From contig MJCC01000008.1 of NCBI GenBank assembly GCA_001766655.1, positions 63,008 through 127,007 of the forward strand: DNA of 64,000 nt, in the 5' to 3' direction. The notes beneath the pieces were generated by a model. That model saw only the letters and a program-made list of their open reading frames with translations. It ran no database searches and was not told the origin of the DNA. This DNA is from Phytomonas francai (Eukaryota > Euglenozoa > Kinetoplastea > Trypanosomatida > Trypanosomatidae). The position numbers were made by a program, and so were the translations under genes. How positions within the stretch are numbered: the first letter of the stretch is position 1; every line of letters starts with the position of its first letter. Positions 17,906 to 26,494 of the stretch are shown here, one piece after another.

Positions 17906-18985
17906 CTTAGGAAGAAGCGAAAAAATTCATTTTGTACATTACTGCTTTATTCAGCATCTTTTACCGTGTGGAATTTTGTCTTTCACAAGAAAGCAAATGC
18001 TTTTACAAACCCACTTTAATAGTAGTAATTAGTGAAAAATGGTGAAATGAAAAAGAGGAGAATAATACTGAGCACTGGATAATTGTATGCTGTTTTTAAG
18101 CCCTTTAATTTTTTTTTTAACCATAGAAAATGTACTCTACAACACTTATTAATTTTTCCCCTTTGGGCTCATCTTGCTTAATTTTTTTTTTTTAATGGTG
18201 CCCATTTTTATTTGTAATTCTTTTTTTTTTTAAGAAAAGAAATTATACATTGCTTTCTGTGTTCATCCTGAGCCCGTTTTCATTATTATTAGGAACACAA
18301 ACACATGCGTTTAACAAAGTTCATAAGCGAATTTTAGCTTCTCATTATTATTTTTACTGTTACGTTTATTGAACCCTTACCCTTTCCTTTTACATGACGC
18401 ACGGTGTTTTTTTTTCTTTTTGGGTACTAGATGGTGGTATGTCTTTTTCTCTACATTTTTTATCATGCTAAAAGAAATTTGTTTCATGAAATAAGTATCT
18501 AATACTGTCATAATTAAATCGCATTTAAAAATCGGGAACATGACTTTGTATTGGGTATTATTCAAAAATGAAACCCTTGTTTTGCTACATGTGCTGGCAT
18601 TTTGTCGTTGTTATTACCTTCAAGGGGTTTTCTTTTTATTTTTTATGCATAGGAAAGCGCTAGTCCGATGGGATGCGATTCACGGTTTTTCTGAACTGAT
18701 GATCGGTTCTAGTTTATCCTCTTGGTGCATTCCTCTTTTTTTTCCCCCTTGTGTCGAGCATATCATAGTACAAGTAAGGTGAACCCAACCCATTTCTAGA
18801 TTAACAGATTGGAAGGAAGGGAGTCCTTTTTGCGTGTTTGAGGACTTATTTAATTTTTCACAGTCGAGGTGTTCGGCCTCCGTGTGTTTGTGTGTGTGTG
18901 TGTGTGTGTGTTTTCCATCCGTCCTTGAGGCAATAACTTTCTCTATCAACGGATTGGTATTCCGGGCGACGAGGTCTGCCGAATC
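17023..18985. other. 2 kb low-complexity spacer, no gene seen
   Basis: Very AT-rich, with many T-runs, an (AT)n array at 17859-17903 and a (TG)n array at 18882-18911. Open stretches (for example 17246-17524 and 18540-18782) have T-rich composition and no convincing start. The last tract (GTTTTCCATCCGTCCTTGAG) gives a candidate acceptor AG at 18928-18929 for the adaptin gene. It is the longest gene-free stretch in the window. Confidence 0.6.
17859..17903 (+). repeat. (AT)n microsatellite
   Basis: About 45 bases of uninterrupted AT dinucleotides in the long spacer. It could extrude as a cruciform. Confidence 0.95.
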
Positions 18986-21127
18986 ATGCACCACGTCCTG
19001 CAGAAGATTCAAGAAAAGATTCAACGAAGCCTCAACTCGAGTGGGGGTGCCAAGTACTTTAGCAATGTCCACAGCGGCGAGGGTGCGGAGCTGCTGAAGG
19101 ACCTGCGGAGCGCGGACGTTGGGCGGCAGCGGGACGCGGTGAAGCGCGTGATCGCGCGGATGACGATCGGGCGGGACGTCAGCTACCACTTTGTGGACAT
19201 CATCAAGCTGAGCCAGACCGAGGACCTTGAGCTGAAGAAGCTGGTCTACCTCTACGTCCTGAACACGGCGAAGCTGCAGCCCGGGAAGGCGATCCTGGCG
19301 GTGAACACCTTCCTCCAGGACGTCGCGAGCCCCTCGCCGGTCGTGCGCGGGCTGGCGGTGCGCACGATGCTCTGCCTGCGCGTGCCGGCCGTCCTGGGGC
19401 ACCTCCTGGAGCCCCTGCGCGGGGCCATCCGCGACCCCGACCCGTACGTCCGCAAGACCGCGGCGATCGGCCTCGGCAAGGTCTTCCACCAGAGCCGCGA
19501 GGTCTTCGCCGCGCACGGCCTCGCCGACGAGCTCGCGCGGCTGCTGCTCGACGGCAACGCGCTCGTGGCGTCGAACGCGGCGGCGGTGGTGTGCGAGGTG
19601 GGGGCGGCGGGGCCGCCCGCGGACGCGGCGTGGGCCGGCCGCCTGCTCGCCCACCTGCCGGACGCGAGCGAGTGGGGCCAGGTCTACCTGCTCGAGCTGC
19701 TCGCGGGGCTCGAGGTCGCGGACCCCGGCGCCGTCCTCGCGCGCGTCCTGCCCCGCCTCCACCACGCGAGCCCGGCCGTCGTGATGGCCGCCGTCAAAGT
19801 CGTCGCGCGGCTCGCGGGGCGGTGCCCGCCGGAGGCCCTCGCGCGCGCCGCCGCCCGCGTCCACACCGCGCTGCTCACCCTCGCCGGCGCGAGCGACCCC
19901 GAGACGCGCTACGTCGTCTACAAAAACATCCACGCGCTGCTCGTCGTCTTCCCCGGCATCCTCCGGACCCACCTCGACGCCTTCTACGTCCGCTTCAACG
20001 ACCCGCCCTACCTCAAACGCGAGAAGCTCCGGCTTCTGCTCCGCCTCGCGACCCCGGCGACGGCGCCCGCGATCGTCGGCGAGCTCGCCGAGTACGCCGC
20101 CGAGGTCGACCGCGTCTTCCTCGAGGAGGTCGTCGCCGCGACGGCGCGGCTCGCGATCAAAATCGAGGACGTCGCCGGGGCCTGCGCGGAGCTCCTCCTC
20201 CGCGCCCTCCAAACCCACCCCGAGCTCCTCTCCGCCGTCGTGATCGCCGCGAAAAACGTCGTGCGGCGGTACCCCGCGCTGCTCCTCCTCGAGCCCCTCG
20301 CGCGCGACTACGGCCCCGCGGCCATCCTCGACGCCGAGGCCAAATCCGCCTTCGTTTGGATGCTCGGCGAGCACGGCGACTTCGTCGAGGACGGCCGCGC
20401 GATCCTCGACGCGTACGTCGGCTCCATTCTCGAAAACGAGCCCGCGGTGCAGCTCAGCATCCTTGGCGCGGCCGTCCGCCTTTTTTTGCGCGACCCCGCC
20501 GCGATGCAGGCGAGGCTGACCGCGGTATTGCAGACCCTCACCGCGCGGAGCGAGGACCCCGACGTCCGCGATCGCGCCTTCGCGTACTGGCGGCTGCTTT
20601 CCAAGGACATCGATATCGACAAAATGAGGCGCATCCTCGAGAGCCAGAGCCCGGAGGTCAACGTGGATAAGACTTTCAGCGATGCTATGATGATGGAGGA
20701 CCTTAAAAAGTCTATTAATACCTCCGCCGTGATTTTCGGGCAGCCCCCACAGACCTTCTTGCCCCCGTACGGTCTCCCCGATCCCGATCTCGCCGATGAG
20801 GACGACGCCGACGAGGACGACTACGCCGCCGACAACGCGGACGAGAATAAGGACGCGTCCTTCGCGAGCCCGCACGCCGAGGAGGCCCCCTCGACGGCCG
20901 GCCCCCAATCCCCGCGTAAAACCGACACCGCCGTCGAGGAGTCCGCGCGTAAGTCCTGCGAAACGAATCCCAACGCGCTCGATATGTTATTTTCCACCCC
21001 CTCGCCCTCTCCGAAGCCGCCGTCCATGGCGAACGGCGGGAAGAGAATGGTACCCATCCCCCCCACCGCGGTGAAGCCGCCGGAAAAAAGCCAGCCGGCG
21101 AACCTCCTGGATGATTTGTTTTCCTAG
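18986..21127 (+). CDS. Beta-adaptin, AP-complex large subunit lacking the ear domain
   Basis: 713 aa. The trunk (residues about 25-560) is the HEAT-repeat solenoid of beta-adaptins: ELLKDLRSADVGRQRDAVKRVIARMTIGRDVS, DIIKLSQTEDLELKKLVYLYV, FLQDVASPSPVVRGLAVRTM and DPDPYVRKTAAIGLGKV-like stretches. After about residue 580 comes an acidic, Pro/Ser-rich hinge. The protein ends with a motif LLDDLFS and carries a similar LDMLFS upstream, which resemble clathrin-box or adaptor-binding motifs. The globular appendage found in animal beta1/beta2 (about 900-950 aa) is absent. Trypanosomatids use AP-1, and some lack AP-2, so beta-1 is likely. Third codon positions are almost all G or C from about 19050 to 20650, the strongest GC block in the window. 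Confidence 0.88.
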   Translation: MHHVLQKIQEKIQRSLNSSGGAKYFSNVHSGEGAELLKDLRSADVGRQRDAVKRVIARMTIGRDVSYHFVDIIKLSQTEDLELKKLVYLYVLNTAKLQPGKAILAVNTFLQDVASPSPVVRGLAVRTMLCLRVPAVLGHLLEPLRGAIRDPDPYVRKTAAIGLGKVFHQSREVFAAHGLADELARLLLDGNALVASNAAAVVCEVGAAGPPADAAWAGRLLAHLPDASEWGQVYLLELLAGLEVADPGAVLARVLPRLHHASPAVVMAAVKVVARLAGRCPPEALARAAARVHTALLTLAGASDPETRYVVYKNIHALLVVFPGILRTHLDAFYVRFNDPPYLKREKLRLLLRLATPATAPAIVGELAEYAAEVDRVFLEEVVAATARLAIKIEDVAGACAELLLRALQTHPELLSAVVIAAKNVVRRYPALLLLEPLARDYGPAAILDAEAKSAFVWMLGEHGDFVEDGRAILDAYVGSILENEPAVQLSILGAAVRLFLRDPAAMQARLTAVLQTLTARSEDPDVRDRAFAYWRLLSKDIDIDKMRRILESQSPEVNVDKTFSDAMMMEDLKKSINTSAVIFGQPPQTFLPPYGLPDPDLADEDDADEDDYAADNADENKDASFASPHAEEAPSTAGPQSPRKTDTAVEESARKSCETNPNALDMLFSTPSPSPKPPSMANGGKRMVPIPPTAVKPPEKSQPANLLDDLFS

Positions 21128-21628
21128 CCGATGCGCGGCCGCCCGTAAAAAGCGCACAAAACACCCCCTCATGCGTCGCATAAACCCCTCTGCGGGGGAG
21201 CTTTGGCGATCCGCTTTTAGGGAAACAAAAGCCTTCCTCGCGATTTCGCTTTGATTGAGATATAGGACAGATTTTATTTAGGATAACTTTTTTTTTCACT
21301 ATCTTCAGTATGCCGCTGTGTGTGACGCGGCCCGTGTTGTGGAAAATGCACCATGAACTCCACATTTTTCGCTCTGAATTAAAAAAAAAAAACCCAACCG
21401 CTCTATCGTGCCGTCTTTTCCGTAAAAAAAAAATTTGTGCTCTTATCTATCCCTGCCTATTTGATTATTTGCTTCCCCCCTCCCCCCCCCCTCTCCTCTC
21501 TTTCTTAAAGTTTTGGTAGCTTGAAAACAATATTATTACCATTTTGTTCGTCGGATTTAGTATCCCAGGAACGAGTAGAATTCTTCAAAAAGGGACCAAA
21601 AGAATATATCGTTTGTTGTACGCTTGCC
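21128..21628 (+). promoter_or_regulatory. Spacer with C/T tract and acceptor near 21509-21510
   Basis: AT-rich with A- and T-runs and a C-rich pyrimidine tract (about 21472-21505) followed by AAAG. The acceptor AG is at 21509-21510 or just after. An open frame from TTG at 21521 continues into the OSCP gene but is taken as 5'UTR. Confidence 0.45.
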
Positions 21629-22411
21629 ATGTTCCGTCGTATCACGATGAGCTTCCCAGCCTTGGCGGCCTCCACCGCTCGCTTTTACACCCCGTCCGAG
21701 CAGCTCAAGAAACTGTACGCTAGCGACTTTGATAAGGCGGAGTTCCCTATCAACATCTCCCCAAGTGATTCTGCTCTATTTGCGAAATTTCTATACAAGG
21801 CGGTCGAGAAAGACGCAAACTTTGACGCCATCCTGGAGGACTTCCGCGTGATCGCGGAGACCAGGCCCAAACTCCCCGTTTTCTGGGAGCGCACCTCCAA
21901 ACTGGACGACATCGAGGCCTTCAAAGGCTTCTCGGAGCCGACCCTCTTTACCCTGCAGTGGATGCAAAGCAACGACATGTTGGAGCTCCTCCCCGAGGTC
22001 GCGACCGCGTACGAAACCTACGTGAACGCCAAACTCAACCGAGCGGTGGCGAAGATTTACGTGGCCCCTGGGAAGACGACCGATCGCGCGACCCTCGAGC
22101 GAGCCCGCGAGGTGGCCGAACGGCTCGCCAAGGAGAATAGCGGACTTTCCGGGCGAAAGCTCATCGTCAAGGTCCTACCAGACCACACTATCGTCGACGG
22201 CTTTGCGGTCGACCTGCACGGGGTCTTTGTAAATCAAGCGAAAGGGCTCGATGTGCGGGCTTCTAAGGTGGACGAGGTCGACTACGCGTACATCCCGCCG
22301 CCACCCCTGACGAGGACGGTCTGGCCAAACAACATCGAGACCGAGGTGTATCGAAAATATCTAGAGAGTATTACACAGTACGATATGGAGGAAATCAAAA
22401 ACGGTGTCTAA
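21629..22411 (+). CDS. ATP synthase OSCP/delta subunit, mitochondrial
   Basis: 260 aa from the ATG at 21629. Residues 1-18 (MFRRITMSFPALAASTAR) look like a cleavable mitochondrial presequence. The rest fits the OSCP/delta family: an N-terminal helical bundle (FAKFLYKAVEKDANFDAILEDF, then a VIAETRPKLPVF loop) and a C-terminal part with TDRATLERAREVAERLAKENSG and SGRKLIVKVLPDHTIVDGFAVDLHG, the strand pair that usually ends in a Gly-containing turn. OSCP joins the peripheral stalk to the top of F1. A C-terminal tail with YRKYLESITQYDMEEI extends past the usual end, as in euglenozoan subunits. From memory, its neighbours in T. brucei are the same beta-adaptin and prolyl oligopeptidase genes. Confidence 0.85.
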   Translation: MFRRITMSFPALAASTARFYTPSEQLKKLYASDFDKAEFPINISPSDSALFAKFLYKAVEKDANFDAILEDFRVIAETRPKLPVFWERTSKLDDIEAFKGFSEPTLFTLQWMQSNDMLELLPEVATAYETYVNAKLNRAVAKIYVAPGKTTDRATLERAREVAERLAKENSGLSGRKLIVKVLPDHTIVDGFAVDLHGVFVNQAKGLDVRASKVDEVDYAYIPPPPLTRTVWPNNIETEVYRKYLESITQYDMEEIKNGV

Positions 22412-22865
22412 AACGGGAATCGATTCATTATCCCATGGACGCTCGGCTTTCGTATGGGGTAATCCCTAAAAGGCATTGCGTGCGGGTGTGCTGGTTTTCC
22501 TGAAATGGGTACTTGCAGACGGTGCACTTGGGAAAGGAAATCCTTTAATTATTGTAGTAGCAACTATATAGTGTATCTGGATGAGGTTGATTGGAGTAGA
22601 TAGGGAAATCATGGTAGAGGGCAGGGATGAGGCGAAGAAGCGAGAAGCTTGCCCAGTTGATTACTGAACGCAATCTTTTTGAAGCAAAGGTTGTCTTGAG
22701 ACTTTTCTATCAAGTTAAATCCTTCGCCTCGGCGTTTTTTACTTTTTTTTTTTCCTAGGTTATTTGATTTTCCACAAGCGCGTTAGCTATCGTTTCCACC
22801 TCTCCTAGGTACTATTTTTCCTTTTTTTTTTTTTATCGCCATATTTAAGCTTCCTCGGATCTCCG
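22412..22865 (+). promoter_or_regulatory. Spacer with two pyrimidine tracts, acceptor AG 22848-22849
   Basis: The first ~300 bases are 3'UTR. Strong T-tracts follow (22736-22755 and 22816-22834). The AG at 22848-22849 lies 17 bases before the next ATG. Confidence 0.5.
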
Positions 22866-24962
22866 ATGCTCAGCAAGCCGGTTTACCCCATGGTGCGGCG
22901 GTCGGTGGCCTCCTACAGCCTCCACGGCAGGTGCATCCCGGACCCGTACGACTACCTCGAGGACCCATCCCACGACGAGACCAAGTCCTTCGTCGCCCAG
23001 CAGAACGACCTCTTCGAGGCCTTCATGCGGCCCTCGTCGGAGTTGACGAGAAAGGCCACCGAGCGCCTCCGCGGGCTGCTCGACTACGCGCGGACGGGCT
23101 GCCCCGCCCTCCACGGGGGGGCCTACTACTACAACCACAACAGCGGCCTGCAAAACCAAAGCGTCCTCATGCGCGCGAGGGAGCTGGATGGCCCCGCGGA
23201 GGTCTTTTTGGACCCGAACGCGATGAGCGCGGACGGCACGACCGCGATCTCGGGGATGGGGTGGAGCCAGAACGAGGAGCTGCTCGCGTACAGCCTGAGC
23301 CATAAGGGAAGTGATTGGGTCTCCATCCGCGTGCGCAGTGCGAAGACCGGCGAGGACCTACCCGATACCCTTGAGTGGGCGAAGTTTACGTCCCTGTCGT
23401 GGTGGGGAAATGAGGGCTTTTTCTACAACCGCTATCCATCGCTCGGGGAGGATGTGGATAAGGGTGCGGAAACGGATATGGCGCATGACGGTTTCATCTG
23501 CTTCCACAGGGTGGGGACGCGGCAGGAGGAGGACGTGGAGATCCTCAAGGTGCCGGAGCATCCGTTGTGGATTTTGGGTGCAGACGTGTCAGACTGCCAA
23601 TCCTACCTTATTGTCAACCTGAATGATGGATGCGAGCCGAAAAATCTTGTTTGGATTGCACCCCTCCCGTCCTCTGTAGAGGCTCTGTCCGAGCCCTTAA
23701 AGTTCCAAAAAATAATCAATGAATTCGTTGCAAAGTACACATACATTGGCAATGACGGGGAAGAGTTTTATTTTGAAACCACCAAAGGGGCGCCACGAAA
23801 GAAGGTGATATGCCTCTCTCTTAAAGACGGAAGTGAGCGTGTTGTGGTTGAAGAGCAGTCGTCTTTGTTGCAGAGTGTGGCTTTGGTCAAGCAAACACTT
23901 CTTTTGATCTACCTCGAAGACGTGAAAAACGTCTTCTACTACCGAACTTTAACGGATATCACCTTGCACCGGTTGGACCTACCCATTGGGTCCTTTGTTT
24001 CGCTTTTTTCCAAACGCGACAAGGACTTTGTATCGTTCAAGATCTCTTCCTTCCTGCTTCCGGGCCGCTCCTTCACGATGGACATCAAGGATCCGGAGGG
24101 CTCTCTGAAGGTATTCAAGAACGACACGGTCAGCGGAATCGACCCTGATCAATTTACGGTAAAACAAGTCTTTTACGAGTCCCCGGACGGTACGCGCATC
24201 CCGATGTTCATCATGCACGGCGATGCGCCGGTGACGTCCTCGTCCCCGGTGCTCGTGTACGGCTACGGCGGCTTCAACGTTTCGCTCACGCCGTGCTTCG
24301 CCGCGCATCATTTCGTGATGCTTCAGAACCTCCGCGGGGTCCTCGCGATCCCGAATATTCGCGGCGGCGGCGAGTACGGCGAGGCCTGGCATAACGCCGG
24401 ACGTCTCGCGAACAAGCAGAACTGCTTTACGGACTTTATCGCGGCGATAAAATATTTACACGCCGAGGGCATCGGCTCGCCGTCGAGCACCGCAATCATG
24501 GGCGGCTCGAACGGCGGACTTTTGGTCGCGGCGGTCGCGAATCAGGCCCCGGAGCTGATGGCGTGCGTCGTCTGCTGGGTCGGGGTCCTGGACATGTACA
24601 AATTTCACAAATTCACCATCGGACACGCGTGGATCTCCGACTACGGCGATCCCGACAAGGAGGAGGACTTCAAAATCCTCGAGAAGTACAGCCCCCTGCA
24701 CACGATCAGGGTCAACACGAAATACCCCGCGATTTTGGTGCTCACCGGCGATCACGACGACCGCGTCGTCCCCCTGCACTCACTGAAGTATCTCGCGACC
24801 CTCCAGCACGCGAACCCCGACGAGGGCGGGCCTTTTTTGGCGCGCATTGAGGTGGCCGCAGGCCATGGCGCCGGAAAGCCCACGAGCAAGCAGATCAACG
24901 AGAGGGCCAGCATGTTCGCCTTCATTGCAAAGAGTGTTGGGGCCACATGGCACGACTTGTAA
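22866..24962 (+). CDS. POP: Prolyl oligopeptidase (S9A serine peptidase)
   Basis: 698 aa, close to the 710 of mammalian prolyl endopeptidase. The N-terminus has the family segment DPYDYLED. A seven-bladed propeller covers the middle. The C-terminal alpha/beta-hydrolase domain has the catalytic Ser548 in GGSNGG (24507), the acid within GDHDDRVV (residues 629-632) and His667 in AAGHGAGKPT (24864). GGSNGG and DYGDPDKEEDF separate it from oligopeptidase B, whose motif is GxSAGG. It cuts short peptides after proline. The T. cruzi enzyme (POP Tc80) is studied as an invasion-related peptidase. No signal peptide is seen. The two ends of the gene are GC-rich (about 22900-23300, 24200-24900) and the middle less so. 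Confidence 0.95.
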   Translation: MLSKPVYPMVRRSVASYSLHGRCIPDPYDYLEDPSHDETKSFVAQQNDLFEAFMRPSSELTRKATERLRGLLDYARTGCPALHGGAYYYNHNSGLQNQSVLMRARELDGPAEVFLDPNAMSADGTTAISGMGWSQNEELLAYSLSHKGSDWVSIRVRSAKTGEDLPDTLEWAKFTSLSWWGNEGFFYNRYPSLGEDVDKGAETDMAHDGFICFHRVGTRQEEDVEILKVPEHPLWILGADVSDCQSYLIVNLNDGCEPKNLVWIAPLPSSVEALSEPLKFQKIINEFVAKYTYIGNDGEEFYFETTKGAPRKKVICLSLKDGSERVVVEEQSSLLQSVALVKQTLLLIYLEDVKNVFYYRTLTDITLHRLDLPIGSFVSLFSKRDKDFVSFKISSFLLPGRSFTMDIKDPEGSLKVFKNDTVSGIDPDQFTVKQVFYESPDGTRIPMFIMHGDAPVTSSSPVLVYGYGGFNVSLTPCFAAHHFVMLQNLRGVLAIPNIRGGGEYGEAWHNAGRLANKQNCFTDFIAAIKYLHAEGIGSPSSTAIMGGSNGGLLVAAVANQAPELMACVVCWVGVLDMYKFHKFTIGHAWISDYGDPDKEEDFKILEKYSPLHTIRVNTKYPAILVLTGDHDDRVVPLHSLKYLATLQHANPDEGGPFLARIEVAAGHGAGKPTSKQINERASMFAFIAKSVGATWHDL

Positions 24963-25394
24963 GGGATGGTTTCTCGTCGTTTCTTTTTCCCTCGCGCGAA
25001 AATGACAAAATAAAAAAAAATAAAAAAGCAAGGATACGGGTGTTCAGCATATTCATGTCACGTTGTGAGTTTAATAAGAACTGAGGAACCTCTTTTTGAA
25101 GGATGCAGCCTCGGCATAACGATTTTATACGATATTTTATTTGTACTCCTGCATAAGGATCATGAGATTAACCTTTTATATGTGTCTTAGAAAGAAAGAA
25201 AAAAGAGCAAAATATCCGACAAATGCACAGGCAAGGGCAACCCTGCTTTGATGATGTTTTCCTTCTTTTTTTCTTTTTTTTTTGACCCATACGGTGCCTC
25301 TTTCCCTCATCCGTCTCCCAAGTGCGCGGGACCTCATACAAAAAGACACGCATCGTTCGCGGCGAGGACATCTCGGATTCCCCCGGTGAAGCGC
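24963..25394 (+). promoter_or_regulatory. Spacer with pyrimidine tract and acceptor AG 25321-25322
   Basis: AT-rich 3'UTR, then a strong T/C tract (about 25255-25320) ending in TCCGTCTCCCAAG. The acceptor AG is at 25321-25322. Frames open through this tract are not coding. Confidence 0.5.
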
Positions 25395-26129
25395 ATGGCG
25401 GCGAGGGAGGAGGCGACGCTCGGCGGGGTGCTCCTCGCGGACCTCTGGCGGGAGCCCCTCCGCGCGCGCAGCCGCACGCGCGACCGCCTGGGCCACATCG
25501 ACTTCGCGATGCTCGTCCCGCCGGTGCGGGCGGTCGTCTACTGCGTGCTTTGCCCCTACCTCGCGTACGCGGTCTCGGCGCTCAGCCTCTACGGCTTTTA
25601 TCGCTGTCTGCGGAGCATGGTCGCCCCGAAATACTACCACCGCGATCGCTATTCAAAGCGGGTGATGTACGGCGCGCAAAAGCGCGTCTACGACCCCGCG
25701 CGCCGGCGCCTCGCCGAGGTCCAGGTCGAGGACGTGGCCGAGATCCGGCGCGCGATGCGGGTCGTCGGCGAGGCCCGCAATCAGTTCATCGACGACCCCG
25801 ACCACCCCGGGACCGCGTACCTCGTCATCCAGCAGCGCATCATGCGCGCGGAGGCGATTTTTTCGGGCGAAAATTGGGCCTGGGCGTTCGTCTCGGACAG
25901 CTGCCGCTACCTCACCCCTGTCTGCCTCGCCTACCTCTTCCACCCGAGCTGTCGGAGGTTGACCGTCGACCTACGGCTTTGGCTCCAGGGCCGACTGCGT
26001 TGGCGCCAAATTCGGCACCCCGTCCTCAACTTCTTCAAGTCCTATCGCGAGTACAACCGCGTGATGACTCGCATCAACACGACAAAGTCGGCTCCGAGAG
26101 GTTCGCAGCCGTGGAGCCGGAATTTGTAA
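25395..26129 (+). CDS. Hypothetical membrane protein, 244 aa
   Basis: The ATG at 25395 is the first after the acceptor at 25321-25322. The same stretch is open in a second frame (25322-26203), but that frame is a GC-rich shadow of Arg/Pro/Gly codons. Residues about 42-70 (VPPVRAVVYC, then VLCPYLAYAVSALSLYGFY) form one membrane helix or hairpin. The rest is hydrophilic and Arg-rich, with a helical YDPARRRLAEVQVEDVAEI segment and several Trp/Tyr near the C-terminus. An Arg/Tyr-rich single-helix protein of this size is common among kinetoplastid mitochondrial inner-membrane subunits. That is inference and no family is recognised. Confidence 0.65.
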   Translation: MAAREEATLGGVLLADLWREPLRARSRTRDRLGHIDFAMLVPPVRAVVYCVLCPYLAYAVSALSLYGFYRCLRSMVAPKYYHRDRYSKRVMYGAQKRVYDPARRRLAEVQVEDVAEIRRAMRVVGEARNQFIDDPDHPGTAYLVIQQRIMRAEAIFSGENWAWAFVSDSCRYLTPVCLAYLFHPSCRRLTVDLRLWLQGRLRWRQIRHPVLNFFKSYREYNRVMTRINTTKSAPRGSQPWSRNL

Positions 26130-26253
26130 TTTTTGGGGTGGTTACGTTTGTACAAATTTTATCACTTCGCGCGAATCCAACGCTCGGCGTGTTGGGTCAA
26201 TAAATGAATAAAAGTGGACCTGCTTTCAGGTTTAAATAGAACTGTTCTGTGTT

Positions 26254-26261
<8 letters not shown>

Positions 26262-26293
<32 letters not shown>
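26262..26293 (+). repeat. (TG)n microsatellite
   Basis: About 32 bases of TG repeat in the spacer between the 244-aa membrane protein and the SPEF2-like gene. A T-run and G-run (26339-26361) and a pyrimidine tract follow. Confidence 0.95.
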
Positions 26294-26294
<1 letters not shown>

Positions 26295-26494
26295 TAGTAA
26301 AAAAAAATGAATCGCACAGTTTATGCTGAACAAAAGGCGTTTTTTTTTTTTAGGGGGGGGGGGCCTCCATTTTCCCTTCCTTCCCACCCACTCCTCACCA
26401 TACCTTTTCCATTTTCCCTGCCATTTTCCTTTCCATGTTTCAGTATATTATTTTTTCCCTTATTGACCACGTCATTATTATCTTATGCGACGCG

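Noticed and set aside
18680..20908. 742-codon minus-strand frame opposite beta-adaptin
   Set aside because: High GC removes stop codons in all frames. The product is an Arg/Gly/Glu-biased shadow of a clear adaptin gene.
25322..26203. 293-codon frame rich in Arg/Pro/Gly overlapping the 244-aa membrane protein
   Set aside because: Typical GC-rich shadow frame. The other frame has a membrane helix, mixed amino acids and a good start after a splice site.
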